Of a stretch of 27,026 nt of DNA, positions 16,028 through 23,456 are shown one piece after another. The notes beneath the pieces were generated by a model, which had not been told where the DNA came from, ran no database searches, and worked only from the letters and a program-made list of their open reading frames with translations. The stretch covers positions 1 through 27,026 of the forward strand of contig JAUWHQ010000231.1 of assembly GCA_030605805.1 (NCBI GenBank), in the 5' to 3' direction. Position 1 is the first letter of the stretch; every line of letters starts with the position of its first letter. The position numbers and the translations under genes were made by a program. The DNA comes from Methanosarcinales archaeon (GTDB lineage Archaea > Halobacteriota > Methanosarcinia > Methanosarcinales > Methanogasteraceae).

Positions 16028-16528
16028 TCAAAACCTCTTTATGTTCTTTCTGTTCTTTCTATACCCCACAAGGCGACTTCCGCAGACCGGACATGTCTGA
16101 TCGCCGCTCTCAAACCGCCTGCCGCATCCCGTGCACCGCATACCCCATTCGAATGTCTCTCTGATCTGTTCCTGCGCAATCGGTTCTGTTTTGATTCCGA
16201 GACTCTCTGCTACGTTCTGGATCGCATAATCATCGGTGCAGAGGCTGCCGTCGTATTCGAGGGTTTTTGCCAGGAGACCGATATCGGTCTCTGACAGTCT
16301 GGCAATGTCGCCTGTGGCTCTCGCATGGTCGCAGACCTTGGAAACGAGGTGCGGCAGCGGCGGTTCGATCTGCATGCCCTGGTCCACTGCCGCCTCAAAC
16401 CTAATCTTCGACTGCATGTCTTTTAGTTCCCGAAGAACATCTGGTGTGGTGATGGTTCGATTTTGAGGTGGTGGTGGCAGTGGCATTCCAAGGATGAAGA
16501 CCGACGAATCCGCTATGTATGCTGGCAT
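16028..16528 (-). CDS. nob1: rRNA maturation endonuclease Nob1 (PIN + zinc ribbon)
   Basis: This 166-residue protein has a PIN domain with IADSSVF (D7), the acidic SETDIGLL (D82) and CTDDYAIQNVAESLGI (D99/D100). A C-terminal zinc ribbon has CTGC (132, 135) and CPVC (146, 149), followed by a basic tail (YRKNRKNIKRF). Nob1 cuts the 3' end of pre-16S rRNA in the small subunit. ATG 16528 is fixed by AAAGGAGGACGTG immediately upstream; a longer frame starting at a TTG is rejected. A TATA box (GGTATATATTG on the minus strand, 16552-16561) could drive it independently. mfnF follows after one base. Confidence 0.92.
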   Translation of the reverse strand: MPAYIADSSVFILGMPLPPPPQNRTITTPDVLRELKDMQSKIRFEAAVDQGMQIEPPLPHLVSKVCDHARATGDIARLSETDIGLLAKTLEYDGSLCTDDYAIQNVAESLGIKTEPIAQEQIRETFEWGMRCTGCGRRFESGDQTCPVCGSRLVGYRKNRKNIKRF

Positions 16529-16833
16529 CACGTCCTCCTTTCGCAGCAATCAATATATACCATGATGTTCCAGAGATTATTTGTCCCTTCTTCGAGGGCT
16601 GATGTGAACTGGTGATCATCGGAGCAAATGAAGGGGTACAAAACCGCACCGCATAGGTCCTTGCAGGAGTTACTGGTACGCCTATCGATGACTGTATAGC
16701 CAACCCAGGTGCGGGACACGGCGATCATGCCCGGCACGAGGGTAACTGCGATGACAACGGAATATCCAGTGGATGATCTCAGCAGTGTTAGTGCGTCCGG
16801 GCTACAGCCACATAATACCAGATAATACCACAT
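16528..16833 (-). CDS. Possible small membrane protein upstream of nob1
   Basis: I do not recognise this 101-residue frame. It starts at ATG 16833 (MWYYLVLCGCSPDALTLL), has a second hydrophobic stretch (GYSVVIAVTLVPGMIAV), is Cys-rich, and ends NLWNIMVYIDCCERRT. Its TGA overlaps the ATG of nob1 as TGATG, a classic coupling arrangement. Codon composition looks like real genes in the window, and nothing else occupies this stretch. Against it: no ribosome site is visible, the N-terminus collides with the divergent yggU promoter, and a nob1 TATA box lies in its 3' end. It could be non-coding. Confidence 0.35.
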   Translation of the reverse strand: MWYYLVLCGCSPDALTLLRSSTGYSVVIAVTLVPGMIAVSRTWVGYTVIDRRTSNSCKDLCGAVLYPFICSDDHQFTSALEEGTNNLWNIMVYIDCCERRT

Positions 16834-16844
16834 AATCAGAGACC

Positions 16845-17159
16845 ATGTCGTACGAGAATACCATAAAAGAGACCGATAATGGCGCAATAATCGATTTCGA
16901 TGTCACGCCCGGATCAAAGAGCACGGAAGTTCCGAGCGGATACGATGCATGGCGAAACAGGATCCGTGCAAGGTTATCTGCAAAAGCCATAGATGGTAAG
17001 GCGAATAAACAGTTGATAGATGAGTTATCAGGAGTATTTGGGATAAATCCGTCGTTGATCCGGTTAAGTGGCACAACAAGCACAAAGAAATCTGTTAAAC
17101 TGATCGGCATCACCAGAGAGGATGCAATTCAAGCCCTGCGACCATTTTTCAGAGAATGA
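16845..17159 (+). CDS. DUF167/YggU family protein
   Basis: This 104-residue protein has the family's conserved layout: an early strand GAIIDFDVTPGSKSTEV, YDAWRNRIRARLSAKAIDGKAN in the middle (core motif RARLSAKAIDGKANKQLI), then INPSLIRLSGTTSTKKSVKLIGI. The fold is a small alpha/beta domain of unknown function found in all domains of life. ATG 16845 follows a run of ATAATACCA-type repeats that may include its TATA box. The Toprim gene starts one base after its stop, so the two are co-transcribed. Confidence 0.88.
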   Translation: MSYENTIKETDNGAIIDFDVTPGSKSTEVPSGYDAWRNRIRARLSAKAIDGKANKQLIDELSGVFGINPSLIRLSGTTSTKKSVKLIGITREDAIQALRPFFRE

Positions 17160-17160
17160 C

Positions 17161-17592
17161 ATGACTGCACGAAGTAAGGAGGAGGCTATCAGATGCGAGA
17201 TGATCGAGCGTGTACTCCGCGATATCGGAGAGCAATCGGATGATGGCGCGGTGATCGTGGTGGAGGGGAAGCATGATGTATCGGCGCTGCAAAGTCTCGG
17301 GATATGCGGCAAGATCATGACTCTGGCAGGGCAGCCCCTGCTGAATTTTGCTGATACGCTTGCATGCAACCAGGATTCTGTGATCGTGCTGACAGACTGG
17401 GATCGCAGAGGTAGCGAATTGTCACAGCGGATCGCCCTATACTTGCAGCCTTATGATGTGGCGGTCGATACCAGCCTGCGCGCCCGCCTGAAAAAACTGG
17501 TGCAGAAGGACATAAAAGACGTGCAGGGGCTTGGACGGTACTTCGCAGGATTACAACAGAGCACTATGGAAAGTATTAAACATATCAAATAA
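17161..17592 (+). CDS. Small Toprim-domain protein (COG1658, RNase M5-like)
   Basis: The 143 residues are mainly a single Toprim domain: catalytic Glu in VIVVEGKHDVSAL (E35) and the metal pair in VLTDWDRRGSEL (D79, D81). A basic C-terminus follows (RARLKKLVQKDIKDVQGLG). This matches the archaeal 'small primase-like' Toprim family related to bacterial RNase M5, which matures 5S rRNA; the archaeal substrate is not established. ATG 17161 is one base after the stop of the DUF167 gene. dnaG, which has a second Toprim domain, lies 325 bases downstream on the same strand. Confidence 0.85.
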   Translation: MTARSKEEAIRCEMIERVLRDIGEQSDDGAVIVVEGKHDVSALQSLGICGKIMTLAGQPLLNFADTLACNQDSVIVLTDWDRRGSELSQRIALYLQPYDVAVDTSLRARLKKLVQKDIKDVQGLGRYFAGLQQSTMESIKHIK

Positions 17593-17917
17593 AATTGGAG
17601 ACCGTAACGTTATTATAGCGTTATCTACAGATAGACATACCACTGGTACATGAAGTACCAGACCCAATAAAAATAGTCAATGGTTAATACTTGCAACAGC
17701 CCGGAATGCCCCGGAATCGGATTTGCAAATTAATTCTGTGGGTTCTATCGGGCTTGCAGAGCGGGGGAGGATGGGCTGCTCATCAGATCGCGCTGCATGA
17801 AATGTGTTCACGTAATACGAAAGGGAGATGCCGTAACAAGGTGATACCGCATCCGAAGCGTGAACATACCAATGCGAGTACTGCGATCATACGGCTATTT
17901 TTATAGAGGTGATTTAT
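17593..17917. other. 325-base region before dnaG with one clear hairpin
   Basis: No convincing gene is seen; a 71-codon frame (17691-17906) has no ribosome site or recognisable product. A perfect hairpin CTGGTAC-ATGAA-GTACCAG lies at 17643-17661, followed by CCCAATAAAAAT, which may end the Toprim transcript. A CTATTTTTATAG element (17895-17906) and GAGGTGA ribosome site (17906-17912) serve dnaG. Confidence 0.5.
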
Positions 17918-19117
17918 ATGCAAGATTCTGATACAACGAAATACGTCATTCGAGCTACAATAACTGCAGAAGGGATCGTTGAACGCCCTGATGTAGTCGG
18001 AGCGGTCTTCGGGCAGACCGAAGGGTTACTGGGCAACGATCTCGATCTGCGCGATCTTCAGAAAACCGGGAGAATCGGGAGAATCGATGTGACGATCGCT
18101 CCTAAAGCCGGCAAATCGGCAGGAACGATTACCATCCCGTCGAGCCTTGATCGCGTTGAAACCGCTATTCTGGCAGCGTCACTCGAGACGATCGATCGCG
18201 TTGGTCCGTGCATCGCACACATAAAGCTTGAGAGAGTGGTTGATGTGCGTGCTTCGAAGAGAAAACAGATCATCGAGACGGCAAAGTATGTTCTGACAGA
18301 CATGTTCGATCAAACAGTCCTGGAGAGCCAGGAGATTACCGAGGAAGTCAAAAAAGCGGTGAGAATTGAAGAGATCACTGAATGGGGCAAGGATAAACTT
18401 CCAGCGGGTCCCCATGTGATAAATTCCGATGCAATCATCATCGTGGAGGGGCGGGCAGACGTCCTCACCCTGCTGCGATACGGGATCAAACACGCGATCG
18501 CCGTCGGTGGGACGAGCATTCCTGAGTCGATCATACCGCTGTGCAAGGAGAAGACGGTCACCGCTTTCACGGATGGAGATCGTGGTGGCGAGTTGATCAT
18601 CAAGGAACTGTTACAGGTAGCTGATATCGATTTTGTCGCACGCGCTCCCGATGGCAAGGGTGTCGAGGATCTCGTTCAGAAGGAGATCGTAACTGCGCTG
18701 CGCCAAAAAGAGCCGGTCGAACAGGCGATGGTTAGTTATATGCCATCGGCTGAGGTAAAGAGAAAGCGTCACGACACGGGCGCGCGTAAGAAGGTCCTTG
18801 TAAAACCTCGGAGGGTCGAGAAACCAGAATCCGATTCTGAGTTGCAGCCGCATGCACAAGAGCTCGTGAACACGAGTAACGCGCGGCTGCTTGATAGCGA
18901 CACCAACATCATCAACGAGGTCGCTGTGCGGGATCTGGCTTCTTCACTGAAGTCGTGTACTGATAGCATCGAAAGCGTGGTCTTTGACGGGATGATCACC
19001 CAGCGAATACTGGACATCGCTGCCGAAAAGAATGTGAAATGTCTTGTCGGGGCTGAACTGGGGCACATCACCAAACACCCGACAGCAGTCAAGATTCTGA
19101 CCGCATCCAGCCTGTAA
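17918..19117 (+). CDS. dnaG: Archaeal DnaG (Toprim primase-like, exosome-associated)
   Basis: This 399-residue protein has the archaeal DnaG layout. The N-terminal domain (residues 1-165) includes EGIVERPDVVGAVFGQTEGLLG. The Toprim core has IIIVEGRADVLTLLRYGI (E177) and AFTDGDRGGELI (D219, D221). A linker rich in basic residues follows, then a C-terminal domain ending VGAELGHITKHPTAVKIL. In archaea this protein makes RNA primers weakly and is a stable component of the RNA exosome cap, binding poly(A). ATG 17918 is chosen because the perfect GAGGTGA lies 5 bases upstream; a GTG at 17909 overlaps that site. A strong terminator follows. Confidence 0.95.
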   Translation: MQDSDTTKYVIRATITAEGIVERPDVVGAVFGQTEGLLGNDLDLRDLQKTGRIGRIDVTIAPKAGKSAGTITIPSSLDRVETAILAASLETIDRVGPCIAHIKLERVVDVRASKRKQIIETAKYVLTDMFDQTVLESQEITEEVKKAVRIEEITEWGKDKLPAGPHVINSDAIIIVEGRADVLTLLRYGIKHAIAVGGTSIPESIIPLCKEKTVTAFTDGDRGGELIIKELLQVADIDFVARAPDGKGVEDLVQKEIVTALRQKEPVEQAMVSYMPSAEVKRKRHDTGARKKVLVKPRRVEKPESDSELQPHAQELVNTSNARLLDSDTNIINEVAVRDLASSLKSCTDSIESVVFDGMITQRILDIAAEKNVKCLVGAELGHITKHPTAVKILTASSL

Positions 19118-19150
19118 CGCAGAGATATTCTCTGCGGTTTTACTTTTTTC
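19118..19150 (+). terminator. Intrinsic terminator of dnaG
   Basis: A perfect 8-bp stem CGCAGAGA-TAT-TCTCTGCG starts at the base after the dnaG stop and is followed by GTTTTACTTTTTTC. It separates dnaG from the convergent marker-8 gene. Confidence 0.75.
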
Positions 19151-19192
19151 TGATTGGTCGCTTGCAGATTCGCGGAAGTTTGTGTTTCTCGC

Positions 19193-20032
19193 CTAAACCG
19201 GCTGCTTCTGCTCTGGCAGCACCGGAAGCGGCATCGTGTTGATCAAGACTGGCGTTTCGATCTCCTTTGCCCGCTCGATCAGGAGTTCTTTTCCAGCATG
19301 CGTCAGTGCAAAGAGCGGAATCGCGGTTCCGACCTGCGCCAGCGGCTTTACGAGATTACGAACGTGTTTTGATGCGCAGCTTGTCACGATATCCACCAGA
19401 TCCAGAAGATCCTCGATCTCTGACCTGGAAAGCGATGTGATGTGCGCAGCGATAATAATCGTTGTTATGCCAAGTTCGGACTCGATCCTCCTGATCTCAA
19501 GTGCCACACCCGGATCGATGACAGTTGCCGCAATCCGCCGGTATCCAAGTTGGGCTGCGCGCCAAACACCAGCGGCAGGATCGATGCTCGCCGCATCCTC
19601 ATCAATGATAATCCCTCCACGCTTCCTGATCCCATCGATGATCTCAGGAATCGGCTCGGTCTCGATCAGCCCTGATATCTGTGCACCCATGCCCTGAACG
19701 AGTCCGGGATTGTCTGTTATGACCGTTCCAGCACCATCACAGGCTGTAACCGTTGTTTCGATAAGCCCGGTGCGAAGCCCGGTCATCATCACCTCGGATA
19801 CGCCAAAGTTCACGAAGACATCCACATCGAGGTTGCGCGCCGGTGTGAACATCCCGAGTTCCGCTATCCTGAATTCCATGTTCGCACGAACCGCATCCTC
19901 GGTGATCTCCTTGATGCCGTGGATCTTGTCAAAGAGCGGGCACCACCTGATACCGGGCTTGCCGACATCGATGACCTGCCCATCCTTCACCGTGACCCGC
20001 GTCGTTCCGAGCATCTCCATTATGTGTGGCAT
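19193..20032 (-). CDS. Methanogenesis marker protein 8 (DUF2099)
   Basis: This 279-residue protein matches the marker-8 family in its ordered blocks: VTVKDGQVIDVGKPGIRWCPLF near the N-terminus (core VGKPGIRWCPLF), then HGIKEITEDAVRANMEFRIAE (core MEFRIAELGMFTPARN), FVNFGVSEVMMTGLRTGLIE, CDGAGTVITDNPGLVQGMGAQI, RGGIIIDEDAASIDP and IVTSCASKHVRN. The family is nearly universal in methyl-coenzyme M reductase-bearing archaea, with some bacterial relatives, and its biochemical role is unknown. Conserved Cys in CDGAG and TSCASKH could bind metal. The gene is monocistronic; ATG 20032 is the first plausible start. Confidence 0.86.
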   Translation of the reverse strand: MPHIMEMLGTTRVTVKDGQVIDVGKPGIRWCPLFDKIHGIKEITEDAVRANMEFRIAELGMFTPARNLDVDVFVNFGVSEVMMTGLRTGLIETTVTACDGAGTVITDNPGLVQGMGAQISGLIETEPIPEIIDGIRKRGGIIIDEDAASIDPAAGVWRAAQLGYRRIAATVIDPGVALEIRRIESELGITTIIIAAHITSLSRSEIEDLLDLVDIVTSCASKHVRNLVKPLAQVGTAIPLFALTHAGKELLIERAKEIETPVLINTMPLPVLPEQKQPV

Positions 20033-20169
20033 GGCTTGGTATCTTTCGGTTCCCGGGTTTGTAAATGCTTTGGAGGGTTGATGCTGATCTGGAGCGAGGG
20101 TGCATTTGCCTTATGAAGCTTGCAAATAGTACCATTGCCCACAACCCCGCCAGTGATTGGCGCAAGAAA

Positions 20170-20200
20170 TAAAAAAACTCTGAAAGCTGGTTTCACCAGA
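20170..20200 (-). terminator. Intrinsic terminator of dinB
   Basis: On the minus strand the hairpin CTGGT-GAA-ACCAG (20187-20199) is followed by CTTTCAGAGTTTTTTTATTT. It lies about 35 bases past the polymerase IV stop. Confidence 0.6.
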
Positions 20201-20234
20201 CATACCGGGATCACGTTTGACAGCAGATATGGGG

Positions 20235-21365
20235 CTACCTGATAAACTCGTCTATCGAGGTCTGCCTCGTATCCGCCTTCCGGAGACTCGATAATCTCAC
20301 GCCGATCAGCCGTATCTTCTTTTCTCCGATGAACTCGCGTACGAGTTTCTTTGAGATGTCTGCAACCAGTTTCAGGTCGGAACTCATGAATCCGATGCTC
20401 CTTGCCCGCGTGTGCGTATCAAAGTCCTCGAACCTGACCTTCACAGAGACCGTTCTGAACAGGTATCCTGTCTCGATCAGGGCTGCAATCGTCTCGCCGG
20501 CGAGCGCATCGATGGAATCGAGAATAACCCCGGGATCAGCCGTATCTTCATCGAATGTTAACTCCCTGCCCACGGATTTAACCGTGAAATCCTCTTTCAC
20601 CTCGCTTTCATCGATCCCGCACGCGAGATCGTGCATCTGGTATCCCCACTTTCCAAAACCCGGGACAAGTTTTCTGACATCGTACGTACGGAGATCGCGT
20701 ATCGTCTCGATCCCCATGCTTTTAAGCGTTTTTTCTGTCTTTTTCCCGATGCCCGGAATCTTCGTAACAGGCATCGGATCAAGGAACTCCTGCACCACAC
20801 CGGGCGTAACAACGGTCAGCCCATCTGGCTTCTGTATATCGGATGCGATCTTTGCCACGAGTTTATTCGGTCCAATCCCGATGGAACTTATGAGTTTCTC
20901 TTTTGCAAGGATTTCTTTCTTGATATTCCTCGCTATTCCTGCTGCATCCTCAAAATCATCCGCTTTCACATCGAGAAAAGCCTCATCGATACTGACCTTC
21001 TGGAACTTATCCGCATAAGCATAACTCCGAAGAATCTTCATGATACGCGCGGAAACCGTCTGGTACAGAGCCATATCAACCGGCAGAAACCTTGCGTCAG
21101 GGCAGAGCCGGTAAGCCTTTGAGATCGGCATTCCTGAGCGGATGCCATACTCCCGGGCTTCGTAGGAACATGTGCTGACGACGCCTCTCCCGGTTCCATC
21201 TTTCGGGTCAGCGCCAACCACCACCGGAAGCCCCACAAGTTCCGGATGCTCGACCATCTCAATCGATGAGAAGAAGCTATCCATATCCACAAGAAGAATC
21301 GTCCTGGTCCTGCAGCTTGGGTTAGGGGCTTTATTCCTCCTCGGAATCGTGCAGTTCCTCACCAT
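20235..21365 (-). CDS. dinB: DNA polymerase IV (Y family)
   Basis: This 376-residue translesion polymerase has LLVDMDSFFSSIE with the first catalytic Asp, VVSTCSYEAREYGIRSGMPI in the palm/fingers, and KVSIDEAFLDV with the second acidic pair. SSIGIGPNKLVAKIASDIQK lies in the thumb region, and KIPGIGKKTEKTLKSMGI is the helix-hairpin-helix. The little-finger domain ends RQTSIDEFIR, a C-terminal PCNA-interacting (PIP-box-like) peptide. ATG 21365 overlaps the upstream synthase gene by 35 bases. The conserved part begins about 22 residues later (GTG near 21290), so the true start may be internal. The operon position behind a TCA-type enzyme is probably incidental. Confidence 0.94.
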   Translation of the reverse strand: MVRNCTIPRRNKAPNPSCRTRTILLVDMDSFFSSIEMVEHPELVGLPVVVGADPKDGTGRGVVSTCSYEAREYGIRSGMPISKAYRLCPDARFLPVDMALYQTVSARIMKILRSYAYADKFQKVSIDEAFLDVKADDFEDAAGIARNIKKEILAKEKLISSIGIGPNKLVAKIASDIQKPDGLTVVTPGVVQEFLDPMPVTKIPGIGKKTEKTLKSMGIETIRDLRTYDVRKLVPGFGKWGYQMHDLACGIDESEVKEDFTVKSVGRELTFDEDTADPGVILDSIDALAGETIAALIETGYLFRTVSVKVRFEDFDTHTRARSIGFMSSDLKLVADISKKLVREFIGEKKIRLIGVRLSSLRKADTRQTSIDEFIR

Positions 21366-22617
21366 CTACGATCATATTGAGCATGTAGTACTTCTCGACG
21401 TATCGTGTCAATTCCTCGTCTGAGATGCATGAAACCCGCTCTTCCGCATCGTAGATCCGCTGAATCTCCTTTTGAATTCCCGTGATTCTCGGGTCACCTT
21501 TGTCGATGCTGACTTTCAGTTGCATCAGTTCGCACAGCGCCTCCTCAACCTTATGCCTGATCACCTCCCTGCCGGACGAGTCTCCGATCAGCAACTGTCG
21601 CTCTGCGCCGATGACTTCGGGCGGATACGGCTCATAAGTGAACGGGTTTCTGATTACGCCTGCGGTGTGTATCCCGCTTTCGTGAACAAACACATTCCTG
21701 CCGACGACCGACTTGTTTCTCGGTATCCGGATCCCGATGTGGTGTTCCATATACTCTGCAAAGCGTGCCATGCAGGAGAGATCATATTTTTCAAACCCTT
21801 CGACCCTTCTCACGAGGAATAACAGGATCTTTTCGAGTTCCGTGTTTCCTGATCGCTCCCCGATCCCGAGAAACGTCAGGCTCGACCAGTTTGCCCCATA
21901 CCAGTATCCTGCAATGGCTGATGAAACGCTCATCCCGAAATCGTCGTGGATGTGCGTCTCTATGTTCTTTGCGCCCAGTTCCTTAAGACTGGTCATGATC
22001 TTCGGGATGCTGTATGGCTCACACATACCTGCAAACGGTACGGCAAAGCCGAGCGTGTCGCATATCCTGATGGTGCAATCAGGATCGATCTCGAGGATCT
22101 CCTTAACCAGCGGGTACACAAAACCATGCAGATCGGCGCGGGTCATATCCTCGAGGTGTGCACGGGTACGCAGCCCGTGATCGACCGCATACTGTATAGC
22201 ATCCAGATACCGTTCGCGGGCGTCCTCCCGGCTGTTAAGCTGCATCTTATCGAAGATATGCGAATCAGAGACCGACATCAGTATCCCTGTTTCGTTGATC
22301 CCGTTAACATCAAGCACAAAGTCAATATCCGCGGGGAGTGCACGCGCCCATCCCGTGATTTCGGGATATTCGTAACCAAGGTCCTGCATATCTGCGATAG
22401 GGTCACGATCTCGCTCATGGTACACGAATGTCTCCAGCTTCTCAATCCCGATCTCATGCAGGAATTCATAGATCTTGAGCCTGTGCTTGCGCTTGATCAC
22501 GACTCCGGGCATCTGCGAGCCGTCCCTGATCGTGCTGTCGCTGATGAACACCTCGCGCCCCTCAGGCAGTACGATCTTTGGCAGATCGTCATAAGTTTTG
22601 TATATTGTATTTCCCAT
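21331..22617 (-). CDS. DRE-TIM metallolyase, probable Re-citrate synthase (homocitrate-synthase-like)
   Basis: This 428-residue protein of the isopropylmalate/homocitrate synthase superfamily condenses acetyl-CoA with a 2-oxoacid. The family start reads FISDSTIRDGSQMPGV instead of the usual 'TLRDGEQ.PGV'. Other blocks are KLETFVYHERDRD, SDSHIFDKMQL, RAHLEDMTRAD, the metal site THIHDDFGMS, GIGERSGNTELEKIL and FVHESGIHTAGV. The DSTIRDG...Q signature and the YHERDRD block are, to my knowledge, closest to Re-citrate synthases of anaerobes, so oxaloacetate is my preferred substrate; homocitrate synthase is the alternative. With the dehydrogenase at 3820 it could form an oxidative route to 2-oxoglutarate. 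ATG 22617 lies 24 bases from a TATA-like CGATAAATA (22641-22649), suggesting a leaderless transcript. Confidence 0.78.
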   Translation of the reverse strand: MGNTIYKTYDDLPKIVLPEGREVFISDSTIRDGSQMPGVVIKRKHRLKIYEFLHEIGIEKLETFVYHERDRDPIADMQDLGYEYPEITGWARALPADIDFVLDVNGINETGILMSVSDSHIFDKMQLNSREDARERYLDAIQYAVDHGLRTRAHLEDMTRADLHGFVYPLVKEILEIDPDCTIRICDTLGFAVPFAGMCEPYSIPKIMTSLKELGAKNIETHIHDDFGMSVSSAIAGYWYGANWSSLTFLGIGERSGNTELEKILLFLVRRVEGFEKYDLSCMARFAEYMEHHIGIRIPRNKSVVGRNVFVHESGIHTAGVIRNPFTYEPYPPEVIGAERQLLIGDSSGREVIRHKVEEALCELMQLKVSIDKGDPRITGIQKEIQRIYDAEERVSCISDEELTRYVEKYYMLNMIVDGEELHDSEEE

Positions 22618-22643
22618 AAGATGCAAATCGCAGTCGTGGCTAT

Positions 22644-23102
22644 TTATCGCGTGATCAGCATCTCCGCAGTGTCTGGTTTGTATACCCAGTCCGCAGGAAG
22701 CACGCCTGTTTTGCGATAATATTTTACAAACCGCCTGATCTTGGATTCGGTCAGTTGCAGCGCACGTTTGTTATGAATATCCCTTTTGTTCTCAGCAAGA
22801 TGTGTGCGCAGCCTGAGCGCTTTGACGATGAGGTTACGCATACTCTCAGGAAGATTCGGTGTCAGACCCTGTTCCATGATCGTATGCATGATCTTCTTAT
22901 TCGTGACCAGTTTGGCATCAGGTATGCCGTACTGATCCCGCAGGATCATCCCGATCTCGCTTGAGGATTTGTCCTCTTTCCATAGCCGGACAATGTGTTG
23001 TTCAAGTTCTTCTGCGTCCATCTCAACCCACGACGGCTTCTCCTCACGGTATGGTCTGGTCGATCCTGATTTTCCTTTTCTGCGTGAATACATTCGTGCC
23101 AT
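22644..23102 (-). CDS. rps15: 30S ribosomal protein uS15
   Basis: This 152-residue archaeal/eukaryal-length uS15 has the extra N-terminal region (MARMYSRRKGKSGSTRP, then PSWVEMDAEELEQHIVRL) followed by the conserved core: LRDQYGIPDAKLVTNKKI, NLIVKALRLRTHLAENKRD and ALQLTESKIRRFVKYYRKTG. It binds the central domain of 16S rRNA. A TTAAAT element about 30 bases before ATG 23102 is a plausible TATA box. The next gene's promoter appears to lie within its last codons. Confidence 0.96.
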   Translation of the reverse strand: MARMYSRRKGKSGSTRPYREEKPSWVEMDAEELEQHIVRLWKEDKSSSEIGMILRDQYGIPDAKLVTNKKIMHTIMEQGLTPNLPESMRNLIVKALRLRTHLAENKRDIHNKRALQLTESKIRRFVKYYRKTGVLPADWVYKPDTAEMLITR

Positions 23103-23456
23103 GTTGCCTTATATGTTGGAACGAACTGATTTAAGTGTTTCCGTGCCGTCCACTATACTTGCTCCGAAAATAGACATGCTGCCAAGATGATCTTGGGAAA
23201 TCATTAGCGATCAACACTTTCGAATGAGACTCAGGTCTGCTGAAAAGTCCGGTTTGCATATCCAAATACGCAATATCGCAAGAATAAAATTTTATAGTAT
23301 GCACCACCCTGGGAAGAGGGAGCTTTTGCAGCAACTTAAGATGACCATGGTATATGTTGGCAACAAGGCGAAAATAGCCACTATCAGGTAAGCTGCCTCG
23401 ACCTTCCGGACACTGTAGCCCTGTCTCTCCAGTTCTTGAATTACTTTGTCGCGAAA
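23103..23456. other. 354-base region between hemC and rps15
   Basis: The hemC side (23292-23456) holds a stop-free frame continuing hemC (separate entry). The rest to 23102 has no recognisable gene; it holds the rps15 promoter and a TATAAAATTTTATT tract near 23286-23298. Confidence 0.5.
23292..23456 (-). pseudogene. Stop-free 54-codon stretch in frame after the hemC stop, gene relic or start-less small membrane protein
   Basis: Immediately after the hemC TAA, the same frame stays open for 54 codons. It encodes a charged helix (RDKVIQELERQGYSVRKVEA) followed by a membrane-like segment (AAYLIVAIFALLPTYTMVIL) and a Cys-containing tail. There is no ATG, GTG or TTG at the start; the first GTG falls inside the hydrophobic part. 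It may be a truncated gene whose 5' end was lost at the hemC junction, a readthrough extension of hemC, or chance. The amphipathic-then-hydrophobic order makes chance less likely. Confidence 0.4.
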
